From Desulfobulbaceae bacterium (GTDB lineage Bacteria > Desulfobacterota > Desulfobulbia > Desulfobulbales > Desulfocapsaceae): a stretch of 49,361 bases of DNA. A model generated the notes under the pieces. That model was not told the DNA's origin. It saw nothing but the letters and a program-made list of their open reading frames with translations, and searched no databases. The stretch covers positions 1-49,361 of the forward strand of contig JAHEER010000020.1 in the NCBI GenBank assembly GCA_024640625.1, in the 5' to 3' direction. Below are positions 17,390 to 25,575 of this stretch, piece after piece. Within the stretch, counting starts at the first letter, position 1; each line of letters opens with the position of its first letter. The position numbers and the translations under genes are program-made.

Positions 17390-19654
17390 ATGAGCACCGA
17401 TATCTATTCAGAAGCACTTGAGTATCATAGAACCGGCAGGAAGGGAAAAATTGAGGTGGTGGTCACCAAGCCGTTCTCCACCCAGAAAGATCTGTCACTG
17501 GCTTACAGTCCAGGGGTCGCCCGGCCCTGCCAGGAAATCGCCGAAAACAGTGAGGATGCCTATGAGTATACCGCCAAAGGCAACCTGGTTGCCGTCATCT
17601 CCAACGGCTCGGCCGTACTCGGCCTGGGCAATATCGGCGCTGTGGCCGGTAAACCGGTGATGGAGGGCAAAGGCGCTCTGTTCAAAAAATTTGCCGACAT
17701 CGATGTCTTCGATATCGAGGTTGATTCGGAAGATCCAGATGAGTTCGTCAGGACCTGCGAGTTGATCTCGCCGACCTTTGGCGGCATCAATCTCGAAGAT
17801 ATCAAGGCGCCCGAATGTTTTTACATCGAGGAACAGCTCAAGGAGAAGATCGATATTCCGGTGTTCCACGATGATCAACACGGCACGGCGATCATCACCG
17901 GCGCCGCCTTGCTCAACGCCATAGAAATTACCGGCCGTGATATCAAGGAAGTCAAGGCCGTTTTCAACGGAGCCGGGGCCGCAGGCATAGCCTGTGCCCA
18001 GATGTTCGTCTCCCTGGGACTCTCCAGGGAGAACCTGATCATGTGCGACTCCAGGGGCACCATCTACAAGGGCCGCACCGAGTCGATGAATCCTTACAAG
18101 GAGCGCTTTGCCAACGATACCCCCCATCGTACCCTGGCAGAGGCGCTGGTCGGCGCGGATCTGTTCTGCGGGGTCAGCGTGGCCGGAGTTCTGACCCAGG
18201 ATATGGTGAAAACGATGGCCGCCAAACCGATTATTTTCGCCATGGCCAATCCGGAGCCGGAAATATCCTATCCGGATGCGGTCGAAGCACGGCCCGACTG
18301 CATTATGGCCACTGGTCGAAGTGATTATCACAACCAGGTCAACAACGTGCTCTGTTTTCCCTTTCTGTTCCGCGGCGCCCTCGACGTGCGAGCCACTGAG
18401 ATCAACACCGAAATGAAGATCGCAGCGGTCAGGGCGATTGCCGACCTGGCCAAGGAGGAAGTACCGGACCGGGTACTGCGCGCTTACGGAGTCGAGCGCT
18501 TCGAGTTCGGACCCACGTATCTTATTCCAACCCCTTTCGACCCGCGTGCCCTGCTCAGGATAGCTCCTGCCATCGCCAAAGCGGCGATGGAAACCGGGGT
18601 GGCCAGGAAACCCATAGAGGATCTGCGGAAATACACCGAACATCTCGAGTCAACCCTGGGCATGTCAAAATCGATTCTTCGCTATATCGCCAATCGGGTG
18701 AAGAAAGAACCAGTCCGGGTCGTCTACCCCGAAGGGGATAACAAAAAGGTGGTGCGGGCCGCCATCCGTGTCATGGAGGAGAACCTCGCCATTCCGGTTC
18801 TGCTGGGCGATCGCAAATCGATCGAAGCGGCGCTGACTGCCCAGGGAGTGACCGATCATCAGATCGAGATTATCGACCCTCGACAGGAAGAGGAGCGGGT
18901 GGATCGCTATGCCGAGGAATTCTTCAAGAGAAAGCAGCGCAAGGGCATCACCCTGCCCTACGCCAAGGACCTGATCAGGCGGGACACCGGCTACTTTGGC
19001 GCCATGATGCTGAGCACCGGCGATGTCGACTCGATGGTCTATGGCCAGTCCCTGCCCTATCCCTATGCGGTCCGTCGACTGTTGCACTGCATTGGCAAGA
19101 ACACCGAACACAAGACGGTGGCCAGCGTGTACATGATGGTTTTCAAGAACAGGACTCTGTTCTTTGCCGACACCGCCGTCAACATCGATCCCTCCGATCA
19201 GCAGCTCGCTGACATCGCGGTCTCGGTTGCCGGTTTTGTCAAAGAGTTCGACATCACCCCCAAGGTGGCCATGCTCAGCTATTCTAACTTCGGTTCCTCC
19301 GAGACCCCCAGTGCAGCCAAGGTTGCCCGGGCCACCGCCCTGATCAAGGAGCTGGCGCCGGACCTGCAGGTTGAAGGTGAGATGCAGGCCAATATGGCGT
19401 TCAACACCGAATTGCGTGAGGAGCTTTTTCCGTTTTCGGCCCTGAAAGGAGAACCGAACATTCTCATCTTTCCAGATCTTAACGCGGCCAATATCGCCTA
19501 TAAACTGTTCATGCGGCTGGCCGAAGTCGACACCATCGGGCCGATCCTGGTGGGGTTGAAAAAATCGGCCCATATTATCGAACGGGGATCCAATCCGGGC
19601 AATATTTTCAACCTGACCACCCTGGCGGCATTAAAGGCCAGGCAGAATGTCTGA
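17390..19654 (+). CDS. maeB: NADP-type malic enzyme with C-terminal phosphotransacetylase-like domain
   Basis: A 754-aa cytosolic hybrid enzyme converting malate to pyruvate and CO2 with NAD(P) reduction. The malic domain spans about residues 1-430, with [14 protein letters not shown], the NAD-binding pattern [14 protein letters not shown] and [11 protein letters not shown]. The rest ([15 protein letters not shown], then [15 protein letters not shown]) is the phosphotransacetylase-like domain, which is regulatory rather than catalytic in studied MaeB proteins. Length is normal for the family. An ATG 12 bases upstream is in frame, but the GAGGG lies correctly for 17390. Two GntR-like operators precede it. 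It links C4 acids with pyruvate next to the autotrophic carbon genes. Confidence 0.93.
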   Translation: MSTDIYSEALEYHRTGRKGKIEVVVTKPFSTQKDLSLAYSPGVARPCQEIAENSEDAYEYTAKGNLVAVISNGSAVLGLGNIGAVAGKPVMEGKGALFKKFADIDVFDIEVDSEDPDEFVRTCELISPTFGGINLEDIKAPECFYIEEQLKEKIDIPVFHDDQHGTAIITGAALLNAIEITGRDIKEVKAVFNGAGAAGIACAQMFVSLGLSRENLIMCDSRGTIYKGRTESMNPYKERFANDTPHRTLAEALVGADLFCGVSVAGVLTQDMVKTMAAKPIIFAMANPEPEISYPDAVEARPDCIMATGRSDYHNQVNNVLCFPFLFRGALDVRATEINTEMKIAAVRAIADLAKEEVPDRVLRAYGVERFEFGPTYLIPTPFDPRALLRIAPAIAKAAMETGVARKPIEDLRKYTEHLESTLGMSKSILRYIANRVKKEPVRVVYPEGDNKKVVRAAIRVMEENLAIPVLLGDRKSIEAALTAQGVTDHQIEIIDPRQEEERVDRYAEEFFKRKQRKGITLPYAKDLIRRDTGYFGAMMLSTGDVDSMVYGQSLPYPYAVRRLLHCIGKNTEHKTVASVYMMVFKNRTLFFADTAVNIDPSDQQLADIAVSVAGFVKEFDITPKVAMLSYSNFGSSETPSAAKVARATALIKELAPDLQVEGEMQANMAFNTELREELFPFSALKGEPNILIFPDLNAANIAYKLFMRLAEVDTIGPILVGLKKSAHIIERGSNPGNIFNLTTLAALKARQNV

Positions 19655-19657
19655 TGC

Positions 19658-20917
19658 TCAGTTTCGCCCGCTGCTGTAGTCGACCTGAAAGCTCAGGTAA
19701 AGAGTTATCAGGATGATAAAGGCCGAGATGCCAAAAAGCAGCCGATAGCTGTCCTGCTGCAGCCAGGCAAGGTAATCGAGCATTTTGCCGAAGAGCAGCG
19801 GGTACCCGGCAGCAAACGGCAGGGTCAGTACCGGCGCCATCGAGAAATAGGGTGTGGCGTCGGTACGAGCGGCGAACCGCTTCACCGACGGTGGATAGAC
19901 GACGTTGCGTATGGCCCGGACAAAGCCGAGCATGAAGCTGATCACAAAAAAAGCCGGTGCTGACGGGAAAAAGACCAGCAGACAGAGCAGCGCCAGAGTG
20001 ACGAATTTGGAGAGAATGAACTTCTGCTTGAGAGACAGCAGGTCCATGGTCCCCAGCAGGATATTGACGGTAATCGATCCGCCGTAGATGCAGGCCACGA
20101 AAAGACCGGCGGCAATAGCCGGGGCCACCCCATAGAAACCGGTGGCGTAGTTGGCGTAGAAGGAGAATACGGTGAGAATCACGTAAAAGTCGAGATCGGC
20201 GGCCAGAAAGAGCAGAAACTGCCGGTTTGCTGCTATATCCCCAAACGATTCGCGAATATGCTGAACAAAGGAGGTATCATCCGGTTCCGGATCATCGGGG
20301 TCGAGCTCTTCTTTGGTCAGCAGAAAACTGATGGCCCCCAGTGCAAAGACCAGGCCGGTCAGCATGAACACCCAGGCCGAGGAAACGGGAGAGAATGCAT
20401 ATTTTTCCACCATCTTGAGAATGAAGAGGCTGGAAATAATCTTGCCGATATTCTGGAACATCATCATATAGCCAAGTCCGGGCACCGTCTTGGCCTCTGA
20501 GAAGATTCTGACCAGGTAGTTAAGCCATATCGGTATGCAGAGGCCCAGAGAGATGGAGAAGAGTGCGTAGAAAACCAGGAAGAGCACCAATATAGAGGCA
20601 GCATCCCTGACCACCAGCAGAACGATGCCAAAAGCCAGCACCATGAAGGCGGCCGCCAGGTGACATGCTATCACCAGGGGACGTTTGCGGCGGTAATTCC
20701 TCGAATAGTAGCTGGCGAAAAGAGGAAAGCAGGAAATACCGATGATGAGCAGAAACGGGACACTGCCGATGAGCAGGCTGGAGGCCCCCAGCGATTTCAG
20801 AAAAAGCTGCAGGAAAGTGGATTCCAGGACGATGGGAAAACCAAGTCCCCAGAAGAATTCAACCGTCGAGACGCCACACACGTTGCGTGAGTAGTAGCGG
20901 TCCTTGCGGCTGTCCAT
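19658..20917 (-). CDS. MFS-type membrane transporter
   Basis: A 419-aa protein with about 12 transmembrane helices and the MFS-like first half FFWGLGFPIVLESTFLQLFL. The open frame extends 81 codons further upstream, but that part is arginine/proline-rich and overlaps the DUF166 gene in another frame, so I placed the start at the ATG at 20917, 22 bases after the DUF166 stop. The Shine-Dalgarno is weak. It is the last gene of a leftward operon with the core methionine synthase, a hypothetical gene and the DUF166 gene. The cargo is unknown; context would allow a corrinoid or methyl-metabolism-related compound, but nothing shows it. Confidence 0.82.
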   Translation of the reverse strand: MDSRKDRYYSRNVCGVSTVEFFWGLGFPIVLESTFLQLFLKSLGASSLLIGSVPFLLIIGISCFPLFASYYSRNYRRKRPLVIACHLAAAFMVLAFGIVLLVVRDAASILVLFLVFYALFSISLGLCIPIWLNYLVRIFSEAKTVPGLGYMMMFQNIGKIISSLFILKMVEKYAFSPVSSAWVFMLTGLVFALGAISFLLTKEELDPDDPEPDDTSFVQHIRESFGDIAANRQFLLFLAADLDFYVILTVFSFYANYATGFYGVAPAIAAGLFVACIYGGSITVNILLGTMDLLSLKQKFILSKFVTLALLCLLVFFPSAPAFFVISFMLGFVRAIRNVVYPPSVKRFAARTDATPYFSMAPVLTLPFAAGYPLLFGKMLDYLAWLQQDSYRLLFGISAFIILITLYLSFQVDYSSGRN

Positions 20918-20939
20918 CCTAGTCGTGGTGGGGTTGGTA

Positions 20940-21572
20940 CTATAACACTTTGAGTATCTTTTTGACCGCGTCGGCCAGGGCCTTGCTGTGCACCCTGCCG
21001 GCGAAATGGACCGGGCTCTTGCCGTGGATCGGGTCCCAGCCGGCCGGGTCGGCGAAACAATAGAACTGGGTGTCCAGCCCCATCTTCCTCGGGGCTTCCC
21101 CGATGTCGACACCGAGCATTCGCCTGGCCGCCTCCCAGGAGGCGCCGCAGGGGGCCCCACGGATTACCCGAACGTCCTTGATAATGCCGTCCTCTATTTC
21201 CACCTCAAACTCGGGGGCGCCGAACCGCTCGCCGTAGTGACCAAGACCTTCCTGCCTTGGCAGTCCGCATCAGGTGGGAGGCGTCAGCACCCACTTATTG
21301 GTCAGCTTCTTGCCCGAGGCAATCACCGGAATATTGCTGGCCGCACAGATGGCGGCAAGATCCAGCGACAGATCCTTATGGGTGAGAAAATCGAGCACCA
21401 GGTCGGCGTGCAGCTCCGTGGGCAGGTAGATGCTGGTGTCATCTATAATCGCGGGCAGCTCATCGTCGATGGAGACGACCTCGAGGGTGATCACGTCACT
21501 GCCGTACTTTCTCACCGCTTCGATCTTTCTTTCGCCGCTGCCTTTTTGCTGAAACACGCTTACCCGCTGCAT
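20940..21572 (-). CDS. DUF166-family protein with one in-frame TGA: candidate selenoprotein
   Basis: The frame reads 100 residues from ATG 21572 (start pattern QKGSGERKIEAVRKYG), meets a TGA at 21270-21272, then continues in the same frame for 109 codons to a TAG at 20940. Both parts match one DUF166-type protein: HADLVLDFLTHKDL and IPVIASGKK before the TGA, RFGAPEFEVEIEDG, VIRGAPCGASWEAARRMLG and GKSPVHFAGRVHSKALADAV after it. The junction reads LTPPT-[TGA]-CGLPRQEGLG, where I expect Cys-Cys in relatives (from memory, not aligned). Read through, the product is 210 aa, normal for the family. It may insert selenocysteine (U101 next to C102). Alternatives are a nonsense mutation or a base error. 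Biochemical function of DUF166 is unsettled. It sits between a hypothetical gene and an MFS gene in the methionine-synthase operon. Confidence 0.72.
21241..21260 (-). promoter_or_regulatory. SECIS-like hairpin just downstream of the in-frame TGA
   Basis: On the mRNA, bases +10 to +14 after the TGA (CCAAG) pair with +25 to +29 (CUUGG), extended by one G-U pair, leaving a 10-nt loop that begins with G and ends in GGU. Known bacterial SECIS elements have a short stem, a G at the start of the apical loop, and the loop about 16-37 nt from the UGA; the fit is fair but not perfect (loop begins at +15). A competing hairpin CUGC-CAAG-GCAG exists. The call depends on the selenoprotein hypothesis. Confidence 0.4.
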
Positions 21573-21642
21573 GAATATCTATTCCATCCTGGCTTTGGGG
21601 GGGATGCTTAACTTGCGTCCCCATTTAATGTTATCTCTTTTA

Positions 21643-21660
21643 CGCGTCCCCTTGGACGCG
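21643..21660. repeat. Hairpin CGCGTCC-CCTT-GGACGCG in the operon gap
   Basis: A perfect 7-bp stem with a 4-nt loop, next to another GCGTCCCC at 21615-21622. It lies in the 167-bp gap between the 128-aa gene and the DUF166 gene. The form resembles degenerate REP-type elements; it could also act as a processing site or attenuator. Confidence 0.4.
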
Positions 21661-21739
21661 GTGCTATGACTATAAGCGGATTGACCTGATCCAGTCGATT
21701 TAATTTTCTTCTCGTTATCAAGAAAATTAGGATTTTTGT

Positions 21740-22126
21740 TCAAATATCCAGTCTCACCCACCTCGTGCAAAAACGGTTGGTGGCTTCCAGCAGCCTCTTC
21801 AGGGGCGCCGACTGGTGCACCACCGCCCGTATGGAACCACTACCATCCCTGAACAGGACCATGCCATCCTCCAATGACTCTTTATCATCGCCGCGGACCA
21901 CTTCTATCTGTCCCGCCGTCTGGTAATAATCAAGCTCATCGTCCTGAAACTGATAGTAGCCGGTCTGGGCCAGGGCCTGAAATTCATGCTTGTTGCCAGC
22001 CCCCGAAGGATGAATCGCCTTTATGTAGCCAGGCTCTTCGATGGACCGCTCGGGGATGATCAACAGACACGCACAGTCGGCCTCTCCTGCGGGAGCCCAC
22101 CTGAGACGCAGAAATTCACTGTTCAT
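21740..22126 (-). CDS. Hypothetical protein coupled to the core methionine synthase
   Basis: A 128-aa protein of unknown family, mixed alpha/beta, with motifs such as LRWAPAGEADCACLLIIPE and KEFQ-like segments, and two Cys near residue 20. Its ATG overlaps the stop of the methionine synthase gene by four bases (ATGA), a strong sign of translational coupling. It might assist that enzyme, but there is no direct evidence. A 167-bp gap with a hairpin separates it from the DUF166 gene. Confidence 0.65.
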   Translation of the reverse strand: MNSEFLRLRWAPAGEADCACLLIIPERSIEEPGYIKAIHPSGAGNKHEFQALAQTGYYQFQDDELDYYQTAGQIEVVRGDDKESLEDGMVLFRDGSGSIRAVVHQSAPLKRLLEATNRFCTRWVRLDI

Positions 22127-23193
22127 AAGAGGAAACGTTTCCGGATCGCGGAGGAGACATCCCTGGTCAACTCCAGGACGCGCCGCGCCTGCGCTTCACT
22201 GACCGTGCCGGTGCCGCAGCTCGGTGTTATCAGGGTCTGCTTGATCACCACCTCTCTCGACACCCCCAGCTCCTCCAGTTGCCCGAGCTGTCTCACCCAT
22301 TTATCGACCAGATTTTTAGTGCTTTCCCGATCAATTAATTCTGCCGTGGTCGGCACGATTCCAGAAGCCAGAATGCCGCCCCTGTCAAGAAAGGCTTTCA
22401 GGTGCTCGGCAAAGAGTACCAGCTTGTCGAAAAAAGAATAGGCGTCGTAACTTATCACCTCGGCTCCGGTAGCAAAAATGACTGGCCATTCGGTATTGGC
22501 ACAGACGTGTACACCACTCAGCCCGCCTTCCTCCCTTACGCCTTCAAAGACCTCGCTCAGACACGCCTTGATGTCTTCCGGAGTAATGGTGATAAAGGCC
22601 GAGGAACCGAACCCGGCCAGGCCGGGCTCATCGAAAAAGAGCAGCGGCCGTTGTTTGATGGCGGCCATCTCTTTAGTCATATACCTGGCTTTCAGCGCCA
22701 GCAGCTTGACGGCCGCGTCCCGGAGCTGGTCGTCATAAAACAGAGCCCGTCCCTGCTGATCGACCAGTCCTGTGCAGAACGTCACCGGCCCGGTAATCTG
22801 CCCCTTGAGGGCCACCAGATTATCTTTTCGTCGGCGGGCCTCCTCCAGAAACAGCTCGAATCCTGGCGCTTCCTTTGAACCCAGGACAAAGCGTGAATCA
22901 CCCAGTTCCGTAGTGCCTTCGACCACGCCAAGGTAGTCTTCAAAAAAAGAGAGCAATTCAGTTTCGAAATCTTCCCCCGAAGAATCAACGAAGACTTTAG
23001 TCTCCTTTTGGGTGATGCCCGGCAGTCCCGACAGAAACTGGAGAAGCATCCCCTCCTCCCGGTAATGGGGGAGCTGCGGCCAGATTGGAATCTGTGGAGT
23101 GTGGTCGAAAATCAGGCTGACCGCATCATGGTGATTCAGATGGGGTAGACTGCCGATCAACACGGGCTGGCAGTCTGCGTGGAAATCGCTCAT
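22123..23193 (-). CDS. Core methionine synthase (MetE C-terminal domain type)
   Basis: A 356-aa protein matching only the catalytic C-terminal barrel of cobalamin-independent methionine synthase. Zinc/homocysteine-site motifs are HVCANTEWPV (His-x-Cys) and TPSCGTGTVSE (Cys). It also shows LLFFDEPGLAGFG and LVALKGQITGPVTF. Folate-independent core-MetE enzymes of organisms with the acetyl-CoA pathway are thought to take methyl groups from a methyl-corrinoid protein instead of methyl-folate. An ATG six codons upstream lacks a ribosome site; the ATG at 23193 has AGGA six bases before it. It is first in a leftward operon and lies close to the corrinoid protein genes acsC and acsD. Confidence 0.8.
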   Translation of the reverse strand: MSDFHADCQPVLIGSLPHLNHHDAVSLIFDHTPQIPIWPQLPHYREEGMLLQFLSGLPGITQKETKVFVDSSGEDFETELLSFFEDYLGVVEGTTELGDSRFVLGSKEAPGFELFLEEARRRKDNLVALKGQITGPVTFCTGLVDQQGRALFYDDQLRDAAVKLLALKARYMTKEMAAIKQRPLLFFDEPGLAGFGSSAFITITPEDIKACLSEVFEGVREEGGLSGVHVCANTEWPVIFATGAEVISYDAYSFFDKLVLFAEHLKAFLDRGGILASGIVPTTAELIDRESTKNLVDKWVRQLGQLEELGVSREVVIKQTLITPSCGTGTVSEAQARRVLELTRDVSSAIRKRFLL

Positions 23194-23492
23194 GGTAGGT
23201 CCTGTTATCATTCATTTCAGTGGCTATAATTACTTGTGCATCCGAGAAAAATAACCCTGGGAACCGGCTTGTCACTATTTTTTTCACCGCATCTGCGCTG
23301 TGGAGAGAAGCCTGGCAAATTGATACTGGCAATTTTTGTATAATGATTTATTGATTATCTATGTCTTTTCATACAGGCACGGTCAAGTTTCACAGATTTT
23401 GTTGACCCCGTTTTACAGGTTTTAACGTTGTATACTGATAGATAAGCACGTAAGACAACAGATTGTGAATGAACTACAAAGGAGAGGGAGTT

Positions 23493-23675
23493 ATGAAAAT
23501 AACCCGAGACAAATCATTGGTAGAACTAATCCCGGAAAATCCGCAGGAAGCAAAGGATCTGGATGCGCTCTGGAAAGTAATCGTCGACTGCGCAAAATTT
23601 AATAAAAAGCTGGTACCGGTCGGGGAATATATCCCGGGAGATAAAGAAGTCGCCCGCTTCAATATCGAAGACTGA
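23493..23675 (+). CDS. Small hypothetical protein (60 aa)
   Basis: An open frame with an excellent Shine-Dalgarno (AAAGGAGAGGGAG) and followed by a strong intrinsic terminator. The product is a compact soluble protein with a helix (AKDLDALWKVIVDCAKFNKK) and a short beta-rich end. I do not recognise the family. Both expression signals make it a convincing real gene. It forms its own transcription unit between the divergent methionine synthase operon and ybaK. Confidence 0.75.
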   Translation: MKITRDKSLVELIPENPQEAKDLDALWKVIVDCAKFNKKLVPVGEYIPGDKEVARFNIED

Positions 23676-23706
23676 GCCTCTCCCTAGGTCTTCAATCGAA
23701 GTTCAA

Positions 23707-23745
23707 GGCCCCTCGGAAAACGGAGGTTTTCCCGGGGGCCTTTTT
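23707..23745 (+). terminator. Intrinsic terminator after the 60-aa gene
   Basis: GGCCCC pairs with GGGGCC, and inside it CGGAAAAC pairs with GTTTTCCCG with one bulge, giving a long GC-rich stem followed directly by five T. This is the clearest rho-independent terminator in the window. Confidence 0.85.
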
Positions 23746-23769
23746 ACATTTTCAGAGAAAACCCGGCCC

Positions 23770-24240
23770 ATGACTCCAGCGGTTAATTTTCTTAAAAAAC
23801 GCAAGATCGATTATGTCCTGCACCGCTACCAGCACGACCCAGACCACCCATCCTACGGCCTCGAAGCGGCGGAAAAATTGAACCTGGACCCGAACCGAAT
23901 TTTTAAAACCCTGGTCGTGCAGATTGACAGAGGTGAATTGGTGGTGGCCGTGGTCCCCGTTGACAGGCAACTTAATCTGAAAGCGCTGGGCCGGGTCCTC
24001 AAAGTGAAAAAACTTGCCATGGCTGACGCCAAGGCGGTGGAATCGACCACCGGCTATGTGCTCGGGGGGGTGAGCCCTCTGGCCCAGAGAAAACGGTTGC
24101 GGACGGTGGTGGATGAATCTGCCACTGGCTATCCGACCATTCTGGTCAGCGGAGGACGTCGAGGAGTGGAAATCGAACTCGCCCCGGCCGATCTTATCGC
24201 CCTATGCGGAGCCCACACAGCATCTATCGGTGCGAACTAG
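23770..24240 (+). CDS. ybaK: Cys-tRNA(Pro)/Cys-tRNA(Cys) deacylase, YbaK/EbsC type
   Basis: A 156-aa editing-domain protein. Family motifs include FLKKRKIDYVLHRYQHD, RIFKTLVVQ, a lysine-rich centre (LGRVLKVKKLAMADAKA) and TGYVLGGVSPLAQ, then PTILVSGGRRGVEIELAP. It hydrolyses mischarged Cys-tRNA(Pro) in the cytosol. Length is normal. Its last four bases overlap the end of the convergent cooC gene, so the two units converge with no spacer. The Shine-Dalgarno is weak. Confidence 0.92.
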   Translation: MTPAVNFLKKRKIDYVLHRYQHDPDHPSYGLEAAEKLNLDPNRIFKTLVVQIDRGELVVAVVPVDRQLNLKALGRVLKVKKLAMADAKAVESTTGYVLGGVSPLAQRKRLRTVVDESATGYPTILVSGGRRGVEIELAPADLIALCGAHTASIGAN

Positions 24241-25016
24241 TTTTTGTACCTCTGCAACTCGGAAACGATGGAGAAGAGCTCCGGAGGGGCCATGGCAATG
24301 TCATCGAACGGCCTTCTGCCGTAGCGGTCGGCATCGACGATCTCATCATGTTCCGGGAGGAATCCGACAATCTCGAAATCGGCCAGTGAAGATCTGATCA
24401 ACTCCTCGTCCTCCCCGTTTTTTACCCGGTTGCCGAGCACCACGATTTTCTTTATGCCGATATCGCTGCCCAGCTTCCGAATTTTCTCAGCCGCCACCCT
24501 GCTCCGTGCGCCGGGGTTGACGACAATCACCAGGGCATCAACCGAAGACGAAGTAGCCCGGCCCAGGTGTTCGACCCCCGCTTCCATATCCATCAGGACG
24601 ATGTCGTCACGGTAGAGGACCAGGTGGGTCATCAGCGCCTTCAGAATGGTACTTTCGGGGCAGATACAGCCCGAGCCGCCCTGCTGCACCGTCCCCATCA
24701 CCAGCAGCTTGACATTGTCGCGCTCCCGCGAGAAACGCTCAGGGATATCATCGACCTTGGGATTGAGCGTAAAAAACCCGCCCATGGTACCGGGCTCGGC
24801 CCCGGTCCTCTCGGCGATCAAGTCCCTCAACTCAGCGATGGGGGTAATGGGGACACTCTCGTCAATGCCCAGCCCAGCGGCCAGGTTGGACACCGGATCG
24901 GCATCGATGGCAATGACATTGTTGTCCTGGTTGGCGGCGAAACTGCGGGCTAACAGGGCTGAAACAGTAGTTTTTCCGACCCCGCCTTTGCCGCCGATGG
25001 CTATTTTTAAACCCAT
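24237..25016 (-). CDS. cooC: CooC-type CO dehydrogenase maturation ATPase
   Basis: A 259-aa MinD-type P-loop ATPase needed to load nickel into CO dehydrogenase. It has the deviant Walker A GGKGGVGKTT (residues 8-17) and the CooC-specific metal motif GGSGCICPE with Cys117 and Cys119, which bind a metal at the dimer interface. IAIDADPVSNLAAGLG and VLMDMEAGVEHLGR are the switch regions. GAGGAG lies six bases before the ATG. It is the last gene of the leftward CODH/ACS block. Confidence 0.95.
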   Translation of the reverse strand: MGLKIAIGGKGGVGKTTVSALLARSFAANQDNNVIAIDADPVSNLAAGLGIDESVPITPIAELRDLIAERTGAEPGTMGGFFTLNPKVDDIPERFSRERDNVKLLVMGTVQQGGSGCICPESTILKALMTHLVLYRDDIVLMDMEAGVEHLGRATSSSVDALVIVVNPGARSRVAAEKIRKLGSDIGIKKIVVLGNRVKNGEDEELIRSSLADFEIVGFLPEHDEIVDADRYGRRPFDDIAMAPPELFSIVSELQRYKN

Positions 25017-25061
25017 ATGGCACTCCTCGGCAAAGAGGAAATTTTTGCTGCGTACAGTTGC

Positions 25062-25361
25062 CTACTTGACGATTTTACCGTCGCCGTCGACAATGGCGAC
25101 ACCAAACCCGGCTTTCTCGGCATCTTTGCTCAGCTCTTCGATATGGACGGCCTGGACTTCATATTTTTTCCCCTTTTCCCGGGGAAGCTGAAGGAAACAT
25201 TCGTTGGCCGCTTCCTTGCTCTCAAAGGCCGGAATGAAATTCATATCCTGGCCCTTATCGTAAAGCCCAAGATAGTGTCCGTCAGTGTCCTTGTCACTGA
25301 CCACCACCCAGAGCCAGCCCTCGCCGCCGCTTTCCTTCGACTCAGTCATTGTGTGCACCAT
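25062..25361 (-). CDS. Small hypothetical protein in the CODH/ACS cluster
   Basis: A 99-aa soluble alpha/beta protein with a segment GWLWVVVSDKDTDGHYLGLYD, a helix with EAANECFLQL and the end FGVAIVDGDGKIVK. No family is recognised. It lies 45 bases upstream of cooC on the same strand and downstream of acsE, so it may take part in CODH maturation or regulation; that is only positional evidence. An alternative ATG four codons further in (25349) gives MTESKE. Neither has a clear Shine-Dalgarno. A pair of GGGACAC hairpins separates it from acsE. Confidence 0.7.
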   Translation of the reverse strand: MVHTMTESKESGGEGWLWVVVSDKDTDGHYLGLYDKGQDMNFIPAFESKEAANECFLQLPREKGKKYEVQAVHIEELSKDAEKAGFGVAIVDGDGKIVK

Positions 25362-25479
25362 TTAAGAAGTTGTTTGTTGCCCATCACATTCCGAGCAAAA
25401 CTAATCACGAAAAAGAGAAAAGCCCCATTCTTTTTAGAATAGGGCTCTGTTTTCGCTCAATGGCAACCGGTGAAGCACA

Positions 25480-25568
25480 GGGGACACAGTGGTGTCCCCC
25501 AGAAGCAAACTTGTTCAACCGTCGCGTTCAAGGTACTAAAAGGGACACAGTGGGTATTGTGTCCCTTT
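25480..25568. repeat. Paired GGGACAC/GTGTCCC hairpins (REP/BIME-like), copy 1
   Basis: Hairpin A is GGGGACAC-AGTG-GTGTCCCC (25480-25499). Hairpin B is AAAGGGACAC and GTGTCCCTTT with a 10-nt loop (25539-25568). The nonamer TGAAGCACA precedes A. The same inverted heptamers and nonamer recur at 38494-38582, 13 kb away. Such paired palindromes are typical of REP elements moved by RAYT-like Y1 transposases; none is encoded here. Hairpin B lies eight bases past the acsE stop and could also terminate transcription. Confidence 0.7.
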
Positions 25569-25575
25569 CAGGTGA

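Noticed and set aside
20917..21160. 81-codon N-terminal extension of the MFS gene
   Set aside because: It is Arg/Pro/Ser-rich, overlaps the DUF166 gene in another frame, and the transporter start at 20917 fits the family.
21270..21272. Frameshift as the cause of the split DUF166 gene
   Set aside because: Both halves are in the same frame; only one TGA codon separates them.
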